A stretch of 48,354 nt of DNA, taken from the NCBI GenBank assembly GCA_023417885.1, contig JAEZED010000172.1:1-48354 (forward strand), given 5' to 3'. A model generated the notes under the pieces. The model did no database searches and was not told where the DNA came from. It saw only the letters and a list, made by a program, of their open reading frames with translations. The number at the start of each line of letters is the position of its first letter. Position 1 is the stretch's first letter. This DNA comes from Planctomycetota bacterium (GTDB lineage: Bacteria > Planctomycetota > Phycisphaerae > Tepidisphaerales > Tepidisphaeraceae). A program made the position numbers and the translations under genes. This document shows, piece by piece, positions 6,928 to 15,704 of this stretch.

Positions 6928-9360
6928 ATGAAAGATGTGGCCAGTGAATCAAAGAGCCGGCCCGACCGTACGAAGCGCCTCTTCATGGAGGCGACCGAGT
7001 TGCCGCCGGACCAGCGGGAGGCGTTCCTTGCGGACCAGTGCGGCGAGGATGCCGTCCTACGCGGGCGGGTCGAGCGCCTGCTGAACAAGCATGATGGCGC
7101 CGACGGCCTGCTCGACGACTCCCCGGCGCGCCTGCTGGGAATCGACCTTGAGCGTCGCGGCCCGGCGACATCCGCCAGCGCGATGCGCTTGGCGGGGCAG
7201 TCTCCGGTACTGCTGACCCGCACCTCCCGCTACGACCTGGTCCGCCAGATCGGAGAGGGAGGCTTCGGCGTGGTCTGGCTGGCGGTTCAGCGCGAGCCGG
7301 TGCGGCGCCGCGTCGCCGTGAAGCTGGTGAGGCCGGGACTGATCGGGCTGGCGATGGGGGCCGAGGGGATGCGCGAACTGCTGGGCCGCTTCGAGCGCGA
7401 GCGCCAGGCGATCGCGGTGATGGAGCATCCCGGGATCGCACGCGTCTACGAGTCAGGGACAGTGGAGGAGGGTCCGCACGCCGGGCAGCCCTTCTTCGCC
7501 ATGGAGTATGTGCACGGCGAGCCGCTGCCGATCCATGCCGACGCGCGTCGCCTCGACCTGCGCGGCCGCGCGGCGCTGCTTGCCGAGGTGTGCGACGCGC
7601 TCCACCACGCCCACATCAAGGGTGTGCTCCACCGCGACCTGAAGCCGGAGAATGTCCTGGTCGCCGGGGAGCCTGGAGAGCGGCCGACCCCGAAGGTCAT
7701 CGACTTCGGCATCGCCAAGCTTATCGACGAGGCCGGCGCCGGCGCCCCCAGCATGGCGCTGACGCGTGAGTCGCTTTTCATCGGCACGCCGCAATATGCC
7801 CCGCCCGAACAGGCCGCCGGCGCTCCCGTCGACACGCGCGGCGACGTCTATGCGCTGGGAGCGCTGGGATATGAGCTTTTCGTGGGCGTCCCCCCGCGCG
7901 ATCCCGACCGCCTGCGCGAGGCCTCGCCCGCTGAGTTCCGTCGGATCCTGTGCGAGGAGGAGCCACTGCGTCCGGCACGCCGGTTCGAGCAGATCGAGCC
8001 GCGCCGGCGCCGGGAGCTGGCCGAGTGCCGCAGCGCCAGCTCGTCGGTCGTGCGGCGCGCGCTGGAGTCGGAATTGGGCTGGATCATCTGCCGGGCGATG
8101 GCGCCGGAGCCGGAGCGGCGATACCAGTCGGCCAACGCGATGGCGGAGGATCTGCGCCGCTACCTGAACGGCCAGCCGGTGGAGGCCGCGCCGCCCGGAA
8201 GGCTCTATCGCGCGCGAAAGTTCGCCATGCGCAACCGCACCGCCCTGGCGATGGCGGCGACGGTGGTGGCTGCCCTGACGCTGGGACTGGCGGTAAGCAC
8301 CTTCGGCCTCTGGCGCGCCCGGGCGCAGGCGTCGGAGGCGCAGCGACAGGCCAGTGTGGCCGAGGCGGTGAACAAGTTCTTCCTCGACGACCTCCTGGCC
8401 GCCGCCGTTCCCTCGACGCGCGAGGGGCAGGGCCGCGACGTGACGGTGCTCGAGGTGCTCCAGGCGGCATCGAAGGAACTCGCCACCGCCTCCGGCCCGG
8501 GAGGGCGGCTTGAGCACCAGCCGGCCGTCTCCGCCGCGATCGGCCGGACGCTGGGCAATACGTTCCTGGCGATCGGCCAGTCGGAGCCGGCGGCCCGGCA
8601 CCTGCGGGACTCGGTCGCCCTGCACGAGAAGCTCTACGGCCCGGACCATGAGCGAACTATTCTGGCGATTGCCGACCTTGCGCACGCGCTGTTCGAGGAG
8701 GACGAGCTTGCGGAGGCCGAGGCGCTGAACCGCCGAGCCCGCGCGCGCCTGCGCGAGCTGCGGGGCGACGCGGACGTGGTGACGCTCCAGGTCTCCGAGC
8801 GCCTGGCGACCACGCTGATGCACGCCGGGCGCCACGATGAGGCGGGGGAGATCCTGGAGGAGACGCTCGCCGCGCTGGCGCGGGCCGGCGGCGTGCAGGA
8901 TCGCGATTCCCTCGTCGCCAGCCGGCTGGTGCGCCACCAGCGGGCGATGCAGCTCGTGGAGGCGGGTGAAATGGAGGCGGCGGGGGAGCTGTTCAAGGCG
9001 CAGCTCCAGGAGTTCCGCGACGTGCTGGGGCCGGACGACATGCAGACGCTCTCGACGCAGTACCGCGTCGGGCGCTACCTGCTGGGCACGCAGAAGTATG
9101 CCGAGGCGGTCGCGCTGCTCCAGGATGCCACGATCCGCCTGCGCCGCATTGCGGGGCCGGCGCATCCCGAGACGCAGGCTGCGGGATTTCTGCTCATCGA
9201 AGCACACATGGCCTGCTCCCGACCGGAACTCGCCGCGGCCCTGGCCGACGATATGGCCGCCACTGCCGCGGCAGCTGGAAAGACGGACGCGGCCACCGGC
9301 TTCCGCAAGCTCGCCGAGCAGGCCCGCGCCGCCATCGTGAACACCCCGATCCCGCAATGA
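6928..9360 (+). CDS. Transmembrane Ser/Thr protein kinase with C-terminal TPR region
   Basis: An 810-residue Hanks-type kinase. After an N-terminal helical segment come the glycine loop GEGGFG (about 109), the VAVK lysine (132), catalytic HRDLKPEN (H235, D237), DFG (D259) and the activation segment ending GTPQYAPPEQA. One membrane helix follows at about 437-461. The C-terminal 340 residues form tetratricopeptide-like repeats (RHLRDSVALHEKLYGPDHER and later copies), likely a sensor or partner-binding domain outside the membrane. All catalytic residues are present, so it should be active. It is co-transcribed with the upstream sigma factor and may control it. ATG 6928 was chosen; a GTG at 6898 in frame has a GAGG upstream and cannot be excluded. 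Confidence 0.9.
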   Translation: MKDVASESKSRPDRTKRLFMEATELPPDQREAFLADQCGEDAVLRGRVERLLNKHDGADGLLDDSPARLLGIDLERRGPATSASAMRLAGQSPVLLTRTSRYDLVRQIGEGGFGVVWLAVQREPVRRRVAVKLVRPGLIGLAMGAEGMRELLGRFERERQAIAVMEHPGIARVYESGTVEEGPHAGQPFFAMEYVHGEPLPIHADARRLDLRGRAALLAEVCDALHHAHIKGVLHRDLKPENVLVAGEPGERPTPKVIDFGIAKLIDEAGAGAPSMALTRESLFIGTPQYAPPEQAAGAPVDTRGDVYALGALGYELFVGVPPRDPDRLREASPAEFRRILCEEEPLRPARRFEQIEPRRRRELAECRSASSSVVRRALESELGWIICRAMAPEPERRYQSANAMAEDLRRYLNGQPVEAAPPGRLYRARKFAMRNRTALAMAATVVAALTLGLAVSTFGLWRARAQASEAQRQASVAEAVNKFFLDDLLAAAVPSTREGQGRDVTVLEVLQAASKELATASGPGGRLEHQPAVSAAIGRTLGNTFLAIGQSEPAARHLRDSVALHEKLYGPDHERTILAIADLAHALFEEDELAEAEALNRRARARLRELRGDADVVTLQVSERLATTLMHAGRHDEAGEILEETLAALARAGGVQDRDSLVASRLVRHQRAMQLVEAGEMEAAGELFKAQLQEFRDVLGPDDMQTLSTQYRVGRYLLGTQKYAEAVALLQDATIRLRRIAGPAHPETQAAGFLLIEAHMACSRPELAAALADDMAATAAAAGKTDAATGFRKLAEQARAAIVNTPIPQ

Positions 9361-9369
9361 GTCGGTGCG

Positions 9370-9831
9370 TCAGGGTCGCGCCGCCTCGAAGGCCTCGTCC
9401 GCGGCGGCTGCCGGATCCGACTCGCGATCCACCTGCCGGAAATCGCCCCGCAGCGCGCGCAGGGCATAACGCTCGGCGGCGATTTCCTCCTTCGTACGTA
9501 CGCCCGCCTTGCGGAAGAGCGGAAGCGGCGGGCACCAGCCCTGGAGGGCGTGCTGGAGGAAAAAGGTCTGCACGATCGCCGGCAGCAGAAGCCACTTGCG
9601 ACTGTGAAAGATTCCGAGGGCCAGGCCGGCGAGGGAGAGGGCCGACGAGTTCACTTCCAACCAACGTTCGATGTCCCATTCCTGGTCAAGCTCGCGGAGC
9701 CGCTGGTCGATACGGCCGGGATTCGCGGCGTGATGACCGACGCTGGCCCGGGTGCGCTCCCGGATCTGGCGATTGTCAGCGGGACTGGTCTGCGAATGGG
9801 CGCGTTTGGCGGCGGTTGCGATGAGGGGCAT
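9370..9831 (-). CDS. DUF2892 (YgaP-type membrane domain) protein
   Basis: A 153-residue small membrane protein. The middle (SSALSLAGLALGIFHSRKWL, then LLPAIVQTFFLQHALQGWCP) is the two-segment membrane domain of the DUF2892 family. It is followed by the conserved GWCPPLPLFRKAGVRTKEEI and RYALRALRGDF. Function is unknown; related domains occur fused to rhodaneses. ATG 9831 has AAGGAG eight bases upstream, so I prefer it to the longer frame. It converges on the kinase gene with nine bases between the stops. Confidence 0.75.
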   Translation of the reverse strand: MPLIATAAKRAHSQTSPADNRQIRERTRASVGHHAANPGRIDQRLRELDQEWDIERWLEVNSSALSLAGLALGIFHSRKWLLLPAIVQTFFLQHALQGWCPPLPLFRKAGVRTKEEIAAERYALRALRGDFRQVDRESDPAAAADEAFEAARP

Positions 9832-9962
9832 GAGTTTCGCTCCTTTGCGTGAGGGGGTGGCGACGTGTGTTCCGGGGTCGGGCCACAAACGCGGTGCCAC
9901 CCGTCGCCAGGGCCACGCGAAGGGTTGGAAGCCGGCGGCCGAGGTGTTAGCTTGAAGCGGCC

Positions 9963-10550
9963 ATGGCCGATTTCCCGACGCTCAACCTGCACAAGTGGAT
10001 CGAGGAGAACCGCGACGACCTGAAGCCGCCGGTCTCGAACAAGCAGCTCTTCACGGGCGTTGCGCAGGACGTGATCCTCTTCGTCTCCGGCGGGCCGAAC
10101 ACGCGCAACGACTACCACGTGAACCCCACCGAGGAGCTTTTCTACCAGCTCAAGGGAGACATCGCCGTGCGCGTCCGCCCGCTCGACGGTTCGCCGCCGC
10201 ACGATGTCATCATTCGCGAGGGGGAGCTCTTCCTGCTGCCGCGCTGGGTGCCGCACCGCCCGCAGCGGCCGGCGGACACGGTCGGCCTGATCGCGGAGTT
10301 TCCGCGCGGCGTCGATGAGCAGGGCCGCCCGCAGGAGGATGCGCTGCGGTGGTACTGCGACAACTGCGATGAGCTGGTTTACGAGGCGAAGTGGGTGCTG
10401 AAGCAGATCGATCAGGACCTGAAGGTGATCATGGAAGAGTTCTGGGGCGGCCCGGAGGAGCGGCGGACGTGCAAGAAGTGCGGGGAGGTCGTGCAGCGCG
10501 GCCGGCCGATTGCGTTGAAGGGGGACAAGGTGGTACTGGCGGGGCGGTGA
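9963..10550 (+). CDS. nbaC: 3-hydroxyanthranilate 3,4-dioxygenase
   Basis: A 195-residue cupin dioxygenase that opens the ring of 3-hydroxyanthranilate to give 2-amino-3-carboxymuconate semialdehyde. The cupin core carries NDYHVNPTEELFYQLKGD (iron-binding His and Glu) and LFLLPRWVPHRPQRP (second His), and the C-terminus has two CxxC pairs (CDNC, CKKC), the rubredoxin-like site of the bacterial form. Length and motifs fit the family end to end. The next pathway enzyme, ACMSD, is at 13813; the upstream enzymes are at 16947 and 18434. The gene follows a 131-base divergent gap, so it likely has its own promoter. Confidence 0.93.
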   Translation: MADFPTLNLHKWIEENRDDLKPPVSNKQLFTGVAQDVILFVSGGPNTRNDYHVNPTEELFYQLKGDIAVRVRPLDGSPPHDVIIREGELFLLPRWVPHRPQRPADTVGLIAEFPRGVDEQGRPQEDALRWYCDNCDELVYEAKWVLKQIDQDLKVIMEEFWGGPEERRTCKKCGEVVQRGRPIALKGDKVVLAGR

Positions 10551-10587
10551 GGCGGAGCCGCAGTGCCGGGTTCAGTTGAGGCATGAA

Positions 10588-11001
10588 GTGAACGACTCCC
10601 CGCAGCCCGACGAAGCCGACGCGAAGATCAGCTATTCGGCGATGCTCCCGGAACTCCGCGCCGGTTTGCGGCACGCCGCTGAGCGGAGGGCGAGGCAGGC
10701 GTTCCCCGGCGTCCGGTTCTGGGAACTGACGCTCGCCGGCGGACTTTTCGGCGGCATAGGCGTCTGGCTTGCCGCCGAGCTGCCGCTGCTTCGCGCTTTC
10801 GGTTGCGCCGGCGGACTACTGTCGCTGGGAGCGTTGCTGGTGCTCGGGTGGTGGTGGAGCAGGCTGATCCGGCGATGCATGCGCGAGGTGCTGCTCGACC
10901 CGCGCCGCTGTCTTCGCTGTGGCTATCCGCTGGCGGGACTGGAAGGCCCCAACTGTCCGGAATGCGGCGAGCCCTTTGTCCGCGAGCAGGCGACGATCTG
11001 A
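10588..11001 (+). CDS. Small membrane protein with C-terminal zinc ribbon
   Basis: A 137-residue hypothetical protein with two hydrophobic segments (about residues 45-65 and 70-93, LLSLGALLVLGWWW) and a C-terminal zinc-ribbon motif, CLRCGYPLAGLEGPNCPECG. This tail is frequent on small membrane proteins of Phycisphaerae-like planctomycetes, which supports the lineage assignment. Function unknown. I chose GTG 10588, six bases after GAGG; a TTG at 10576 is in frame but poorly placed. It lies 37 bases after the dioxygenase gene and may be co-transcribed. Confidence 0.6.
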   Translation: MNDSPQPDEADAKISYSAMLPELRAGLRHAAERRARQAFPGVRFWELTLAGGLFGGIGVWLAAELPLLRAFGCAGGLLSLGALLVLGWWWSRLIRRCMREVLLDPRRCLRCGYPLAGLEGPNCPECGEPFVREQATI

Positions 11002-11136
11002 TTCGCGATCGTCTCAGTCTCGGTCGTCGACGGGTGCGCATGGTGGGCGAGCCAACCACCCGGTCCTTATCAGCAGGGAAAGCAGTGCGGCGAGGATACA
11101 CGCGAGCCGCCGGATCACCTTTGCGGCCCAGTGTAA

Positions 11137-11361
11137 CTAATCCGTCACCAGCCTGGGGCCGGCGGGCTGGTCCTCGAACGTTCGCCGCGGCGGGGGGTTC
11201 ACGACGATGCAGTAACGGCTGAACATCGGGGCGTCTTCGTCATCGTCGATCTCGTCGGCCTCGATCCAGTCGCGGACCTTCTGGAGCGCCTCGTCCAGCG
11301 TGGCGAAGTCGAGCCGGGCCTCCCCCGGCTTCAGGCGGTAGGTGCCGATGGCGGCGTACAT
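11137..11361 (-). CDS. Small acidic hypothetical protein
   Basis: A 74-residue protein starting MYAAIGTYRLKPGEAR, with an acidic centre (EADEIDDDEDAP) and a basic, proline-containing end. No signal peptide or membrane segment. The start lies seven bases after the stop of the DoxX-like gene, so the two probably share a transcript. I do not recognise the family. Confidence 0.45.
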   Translation of the reverse strand: MYAAIGTYRLKPGEARLDFATLDEALQKVRDWIEADEIDDDEDAPMFSRYCIVVNPPPRRTFEDQPAGPRLVTD

Positions 11362-11368
11362 ATTCGTG

Positions 11369-11896
11369 CTATCGGCCGTCCGCGTCCGCCGGTTCAGGCA
11401 ATGTGCTGTCCGTTCGCTCCCCTGAAGGGTCGCCGGCGCGGGATCGGCGGGGCGCATGGAGGCCGCTCCACCAGATCAGCCCGATGAACAGTCCCTGGAG
11501 GGCGATCCGCGGGAGGAGCGGCGTGGGTGGCCGGCCGCGCAGCGGGACTTCCGCCAATGCCGCGTGGATGTTCGCCGGGAGCACCGCCAGCAGGAAGAGG
11601 ATCAGTGCGATCGCTGCGAGCCGACGCGTGCGCGGCAGGAGCAGGCCGATCGCGCCCGCCACCTCGCAGATGCCCGTGAAGGTGACGACCAGTGCCGGGT
11701 AGGGCACCTGCGGCGGAACCATGCGGATCAGGTCGTCGCGCAGGCCGGGCGCGAAGTGGGCGGCGGCGGTGAAGAGGAACATGACCGCGAGCCCCGCGCG
11801 CACCGCGGCGGGCCAGTCATTGAGCGCGCGGAGGCCGAGTCGGCCGGCGAGGCGTGCCGCGAGCGTTGCGGCGACGAGGACAACCAGCGGCGCCAT
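11369..11896 (-). CDS. DoxX-like integral membrane protein
   Basis: A 175-residue protein with four predicted membrane segments: residues 1-20, about 38-58 (AVRAGLAVMFLFTAAAHF), 75-125 in two parts (VVTFTGICEVAGAIGLLLP; AAIALILFLLAVLPANIHAA) and a last one near ALQGLFIGLIWWSGL. The order and the AAHF and ICEVAGAIGLL signatures fit the DoxX/DoxD-like family, whose general role is unclear and often linked to redox stress. ATG 11896 begins the first membrane segment; a longer upstream frame has non-natural composition. It is divergent from the gene at 12041. Confidence 0.7.
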   Translation of the reverse strand: MAPLVVLVAATLAARLAGRLGLRALNDWPAAVRAGLAVMFLFTAAAHFAPGLRDDLIRMVPPQVPYPALVVTFTGICEVAGAIGLLLPRTRRLAAIALILFLLAVLPANIHAALAEVPLRGRPPTPLLPRIALQGLFIGLIWWSGLHAPRRSRAGDPSGERTDSTLPEPADADGR

Positions 11897-12040
11897 GCCG
11901 AAAGGGTAGTCGCGGCGGGCGCGCCGGATGCTGGCACCACCTTTGCACGAAGCCGGGGAACGTGCGGGCGAGCCGGCGCGCCGCCGGGGCGTGCCGGACC
12001 TGCTCGCGGGACTGGACCACTGTTTCGAAAGGACCTCCAC

Positions 12041-12310
12041 ATGACACGGACGCTCAGCGACTCCGCCCGCCGGATGGAAGGCAGCTACGCCGAAGGCGGG
12101 CTGGCACGCCCCCTCGACAAGGTGACGGGGCAGATTCCCAGTGACACGTTTCTCTGGCTTGCCTACGGCGCCATCGCCACGAGCCTGACGCTGAAGATCA
12201 TGGGGCGCGATAAAGACGCCCTGTTCGTCGGGCAGTGGGCGCCGACGTTCCTGATCCACGGGCTCTACGTCAAGCTGGTGAAGCAGCTTGGCCACGACCG
12301 CTGGGATTGA
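12041..12310 (+). CDS. Small conserved-looking membrane-associated protein
   Basis: An 89-residue protein, MTRTLSDSARRMEG..., with one amphipathic to hydrophobic segment (SDTFLWLAYGAIATSLTLKI) and another near APTFLIHGLYVKLVKQLG. AAAGGA lies eight bases before ATG 12041. I do not know its function. It is divergent from the DoxX-like gene and followed by a strong hairpin, so it is a one-gene transcript. Confidence 0.6.
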   Translation: MTRTLSDSARRMEGSYAEGGLARPLDKVTGQIPSDTFLWLAYGAIATSLTLKIMGRDKDALFVGQWAPTFLIHGLYVKLVKQLGHDRWD

Positions 12311-12339
12311 ACGCGGCGGGACGATGGGACGTGACGCAG

Positions 12340-12375
12340 AGCGAAAGGGTGCGGCAGACGCTGCGCCCTTTCGCT
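12340..12375 (+). terminator. Hairpin after the small membrane-associated gene
   Basis: AGCGAAAGGGTGC pairs with GCGCCCTTTCGCT (thirteen pairs, one G-U) around a ten-base loop, 30 bases past the stop at 12310. No T-run follows, so termination is likely but not certain. Confidence 0.5.
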
Positions 12376-12447
12376 GCTGCGCGCAACGCGCGTGGGGTGA
12401 GGCTGCCTGTCGCTCCTGCCGCTCGCCCGTAGTGCCAATGATCCGAC

Positions 12448-12804
12448 ATGGCTACCAAATCAGAATCGGACATGTTTCCAGCCGCCTCGCGCGAGCTCGC
12501 TGAGCGGCGGAGGAGCCTTGCGCCGAAGCAGGCGGAGGCCTTCAAGGCCTTCACGCAGAGCGTCTTCGCGGACGGCGCGATCGACGCCCTGCACAAGGAG
12601 CTCATCGCCGTCGGTGTGGCGCACGTCACGCAATGCCCTTACTGCATTCGCGCGCACACGAAGGGGGCGATGCTGAAGGGGGCGACGCCGGAGCAGATCA
12701 TGGAGGCGATCTGGGTCGCCGCCGAGATGCGCGCCGGCGGGGCTTACGCACACGCGAACCTCGCCCTCGATGCCGTCGCGGAAGTGGAGGCGAGGAAGCG
12801 TTAG
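12448..12804 (+). CDS. Carboxymuconolactone decarboxylase / AhpD-like protein
   Basis: A 118-residue single-domain CMD-family protein. The catalytic loop CPYCIRAHTKGA (about residues 65-76) has the CxxC...H pattern of AhpD-type alkylhydroperoxidases, which reduce peroxides through a cysteine pair. KELIAVGVAHVTQ before it and EQIMEAIWVAAEMRAGGAY after it are typical of the fold. Cys and His are kept, so peroxidase-like activity is more likely than true decarboxylation. It stands between unrelated small genes. Confidence 0.82.
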   Translation: MATKSESDMFPAASRELAERRRSLAPKQAEAFKAFTQSVFADGAIDALHKELIAVGVAHVTQCPYCIRAHTKGAMLKGATPEQIMEAIWVAAEMRAGGAYAHANLALDAVAEVEARKR

Positions 12805-12901
12805 CGGCGGAGGGGTGGACATGGCGGCGGCGCGGCCATCGCCCGCCCCGTGTTCGTGGTACGCTGCCTGGGGCGCCGGCTACAGGCTCCAGCCACTTAC
12901 C

Positions 12902-13249
12902 ATGATTCATATCAAGCGCGTCTACGAGGAATCGTCGCCGGAGGATGGGATGCGGGTGCTCGTGGAGCGTCTCTGGCCGCGCGGCCTGACGAAGGAAAAG
13001 GCTGCGGTCGATCTGTGGCTCAAGGAAGTCTCTCCCAGCCCCGGGCTGCGAAAGTGGTTCGCGCATGACACGGCGAAATGGGCTGAGTTCCAGGAGCGCT
13101 ACGAGAAAGAGCTGCGCCAGAACACCGAAGCGGTTAAGCTGCTGCGCGACAAGGCGAAGCAGGGCCCCCTCACCCTCGTCTACGCCGCCCGGGACGAACA
13201 GCACAACAGCGCGCTTCTCCTGAAGCGCTTCCTTGAACGTCGCCGGTGA
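12902..13249 (+). CDS. DUF488 family protein (YeaO-like)
   Basis: A 115-residue protein with the whole DUF488 pattern: IKRVYEESSPEDGMRVLVER, LWPRGLTKEKA, then LWLKEVSPSPGLRKWF, FQERYEKEL and a closing PLTLVYAARDEQHNSALLL. Family members are small and of unknown biochemical function. I chose ATG 12902 because similarity begins there and the upstream frame is not protein-like. It is followed after 27 bases by a lipoprotein gene. Confidence 0.8.
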   Translation: MIHIKRVYEESSPEDGMRVLVERLWPRGLTKEKAAVDLWLKEVSPSPGLRKWFAHDTAKWAEFQERYEKELRQNTEAVKLLRDKAKQGPLTLVYAARDEQHNSALLLKRFLERRR

Positions 13250-13276
13250 GTGCGCCTGGCAAACAGGAGCTCCGTC

Positions 13277-13738
13277 ATGACACGTCTTCCGCCCATCGCG
13301 TCTTACCTTCCGGCATGGCTCGCCCTCGGGCTCCTGTGCATTGCCGGTTGCACGGGCAAACAGGGAAACGGCGGCGGGGCGGGCGGGAGCAGTGCCGAGC
13401 GCATCGAGAACGTCGCGTGGCGCATCGCCGAGATCGACGGCCGTCCGGTGCAGGCGCCGGACGCGCCGCTGACGCTCATGCTCTCGACGATGGACGGGCG
13501 CGTGGCAGGATTCGGCGGCATCAACCGGTACAGCGGCCCGTACGAGCTCCGCGGGCGTGATCTGAGCTTCGGCCCGGCGATCATGACGCGTATGGCCGGC
13601 CCGCCCGAGCTCATGGATCAGGAGATGGCACTGGCACAGGCACTCGAGGCAACGGCCGCCTGGCGTCCGGCGGGCGAGGGGGCCATCGAGCTGCTCGACG
13701 ACGGCGGCGCCGTACTGATGCGGCTCGAGGCAGAATGA
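13277..13738 (+). CDS. META-domain lipoprotein (HslJ-like)
   Basis: A 153-residue lipoprotein. The signal peptide ends in lipobox LCIAGC (acylated Cys about 24), followed by a glycine-rich linker. The body is a META domain: WRIAEIDGRPVQAPD, MDGRVAGFGGINRYSG (the conserved GxxGCNxY-like turn, with Ile in place of Cys), LSFGPAIMTRMAGPPELMDQE and a closing ALEATAAW. META proteins such as HslJ are envelope proteins linked to stress; the precise role is unknown. CAGGAG eight bases before ATG 13277 supports this start. Confidence 0.8.
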   Translation: MTRLPPIASYLPAWLALGLLCIAGCTGKQGNGGGAGGSSAERIENVAWRIAEIDGRPVQAPDAPLTLMLSTMDGRVAGFGGINRYSGPYELRGRDLSFGPAIMTRMAGPPELMDQEMALAQALEATAAWRPAGEGAIELLDDGGAVLMRLEAE

Positions 13739-13812
13739 GCATCGCGGGATGAGGAGCACAACCCGGACGTCCATGCGCGCGCAACGCGCCGCGGATCGTG
13801 TAGACTCCGGCG

Positions 13813-14886
13813 GTGCTCAAGGTCGATCTTCACACGCACATTCTTCCCGAGCGCTGGCCAGACTGGGCCGAGCGAACGGGCTACCCCGGCTGGATCCGCC
13901 TCGATCATCACAAGCCCTGCTGCGCACGCATGATGCAGGGAGAGAAGTTCTTCCGCGAGATCGGCCACAACTGTTGGGATCCCGCCGTCCGCATCGCCGA
14001 GTGCGATGCCTGCGGCGTCGATGTGCAGGTGCTTTCCACCGTGCCGGTCATGTTCTCGTACTGGGCGAAGCCGCAGGACGCCTATGACCTCTCGCGCCTG
14101 CTGAACGACGACATCGCCGAGAAGGCGCGCGCGCACAGGGATCGCTTCGTCGGCCTCGGCACGATCCCGTTGCAGTCGCCCGAGCTTGCGGTGCGCGAGC
14201 TGGAGCGATGCGTGAAGGAGCTCGGCATGGCCGGCGTGCAGATCGGCACGCACGTCAACGGCGACAACCTCGACGATCCGAAGCTCCTCCCGATCTTCGA
14301 GGCCGCCGCGCGGCTCGGGGCGGCGGTCTTCGTTCATCCCTGGGACATGCTCGCGAAGGAGCGGATGCCGAAGTACTGGCTGCGCTGGCTCGTGGGCATG
14401 CCGGCGGAGACGTGCCTGGCGATTTGCTCGGTGCTCTTCAGCGGCCTGCTGGATCGCCTGCCGAGCCTGCGCATCGCCTTCGCGCACGGCGGCGGGGCTT
14501 TTCCCGGGACGATCGGCCGCATCGAGCACGGCCACACCGCGCGGCCGGATCTGGTCGCGGTCGATTCGGCGCGCGCCCCGCGCGAGTGGCTGGCCGATCC
14601 GACGACGGGAAGGCCAGCGCGCTTCTGGGTCGATTCGCTGACGCACGACGCCGACGCACTGCGGTCGCTCGTCAGGCTGATGGGCCCGGAGCGGGTGGCG
14701 CTCGGCAGCGACTACCCCTTCCCCCTCGGCGAAGCCTGCCCCGGCCAGATGATCGAGGAGATGCCGGACCTCTCGAACGAAACCAAGGCCCTCCTCCTCG
14801 GCGGGGCGGCGATGGAGTTCCTCGGGCAACCGGTGGTCGTGGAACGACGTGCCGCAGGCGGTACGGTGCAAAGCTCTCAAGCCTGA
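13813..14886 (+). CDS. nbaD: 2-amino-3-carboxymuconate-6-semialdehyde decarboxylase (ACMSD)
   Basis: A 357-residue amidohydrolase-superfamily decarboxylase that converts the ring-opened product of 3-hydroxyanthranilate dioxygenase to 2-aminomuconate semialdehyde. Metal ligands are visible in VDLHTHILP (His 7 and 9), VHPWDM (His about 176) and LGSDYPFPLGE (Asp about 300). The family signatures KYWLRWLVGMPAETCLAI and FAHGGGAFP are intact. Start is GTG 13813 without a strong ribosome site. It acts between the dioxygenase at 9963 and the dehydrogenase at 23037. Confidence 0.92.
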   Translation: MLKVDLHTHILPERWPDWAERTGYPGWIRLDHHKPCCARMMQGEKFFREIGHNCWDPAVRIAECDACGVDVQVLSTVPVMFSYWAKPQDAYDLSRLLNDDIAEKARAHRDRFVGLGTIPLQSPELAVRELERCVKELGMAGVQIGTHVNGDNLDDPKLLPIFEAAARLGAAVFVHPWDMLAKERMPKYWLRWLVGMPAETCLAICSVLFSGLLDRLPSLRIAFAHGGGAFPGTIGRIEHGHTARPDLVAVDSARAPREWLADPTTGRPARFWVDSLTHDADALRSLVRLMGPERVALGSDYPFPLGEACPGQMIEEMPDLSNETKALLLGGAAMEFLGQPVVVERRAAGGTVQSSQA

Positions 14887-14995
14887 GCGTCGCGCCCCGC
14901 CGGCTACGAGCCCGGCTGGGAACGGCGCGATGTCGCGCGCCGCTGAGCCAGCTCGCGCGCCTTGCGTTCGTACTCCGCGGCCACTTCGGGTGCGG

Positions 14996-15580
14996 TCATG
15001 ACCCGCCGGCATCGCCTGTCGCTGTCTCCTTGAACTGTGTGATGTCCGCCGCGCTGGCGCGCCGGGCGGTGATCGGCTGCTCGGCCCACATCGCGCGGTC
15101 GTCCTGATGCTCGGCGATGAGTCGCGCGAACTCCTCGGGCGAGACGATCCCTTCGAACGGCGGGAATGAAGGGTTGAGGCTAGTGGCGATCAGCCGGTCG
15201 CTGGCAAGTTGGAGGCGGAGGACGAGATAGCGCGTCTCGGCCTCCTCCCCCGGCAGCGGCGCCAGCGCCTGTACGTCCTGGAGCGTGAAGAATGTCTCGT
15301 CCTCCACCGTCGTCAGCCATCCCTTGAGGATTGCCTGCTCGACGCGGCCCCCCTCCTGGTCGTTGATGGTGATGAACTGCACGTGGTATGTCCGCTCGTC
15401 CCACGGGCGGATGATCGCGAGGTGGCGCTGGCCGCTGCCGTCCCATCGCCAGGCGCCGACGTACTGCTCCTGCACCTTCGACTTCTCCGGATCCCCCAGC
15501 GGCACGGGGAAGCAGGAGACGAGCCCCAGCATCACGAGGAACAGCACGGCGACGAGCAGGGTTTGGTGGCTTGTTCGCAC
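14996..15580 (-). CDS. Hypothetical lipoprotein
   Basis: A 194-residue secreted protein. Its signal peptide (HQTLLVAVLFLVMLGLVSC) ends in lipobox LVSC at about residues 20-23. The mature part has an opening VGAWRWDGSGQRHLAIIRP and aspartate- and glutamate-rich loops, a small beta-rich lipocalin-like layout, though I cannot assign a family. GTG 15580 has AAGGAG six bases upstream and is preferred to the longer ATG frame. It converges on the ACMSD gene and is divergent from the secreted protein gene at 15705. Confidence 0.6.
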   Translation of the reverse strand: MRTSHQTLLVAVLFLVMLGLVSCFPVPLGDPEKSKVQEQYVGAWRWDGSGQRHLAIIRPWDERTYHVQFITINDQEGGRVEQAILKGWLTTVEDETFFTLQDVQALAPLPGEEAETRYLVLRLQLASDRLIATSLNPSFPPFEGIVSPEEFARLIAEHQDDRAMWAEQPITARRASAADITQFKETATGDAGGS

Positions 15581-15704
15581 GAGGGTCTCCTTTGTGAAAG
15601 GGCGCCTGGAGTCGCAAATCGGGCCGGGTTCAGTAGGATAACGCACCCGCGGCATCGTGCTGCGGCAAGTCACCGCGCCTGTTCGGGCTTTTGGGAGTCT
15701 CGGA

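Noticed and set aside
11456..12040. Long N-terminal extension of the small gene at 12041
   Set aside because: The extension is antisense to the DoxX-like gene and has shadow-type composition; a ribosome site supports ATG 12041.
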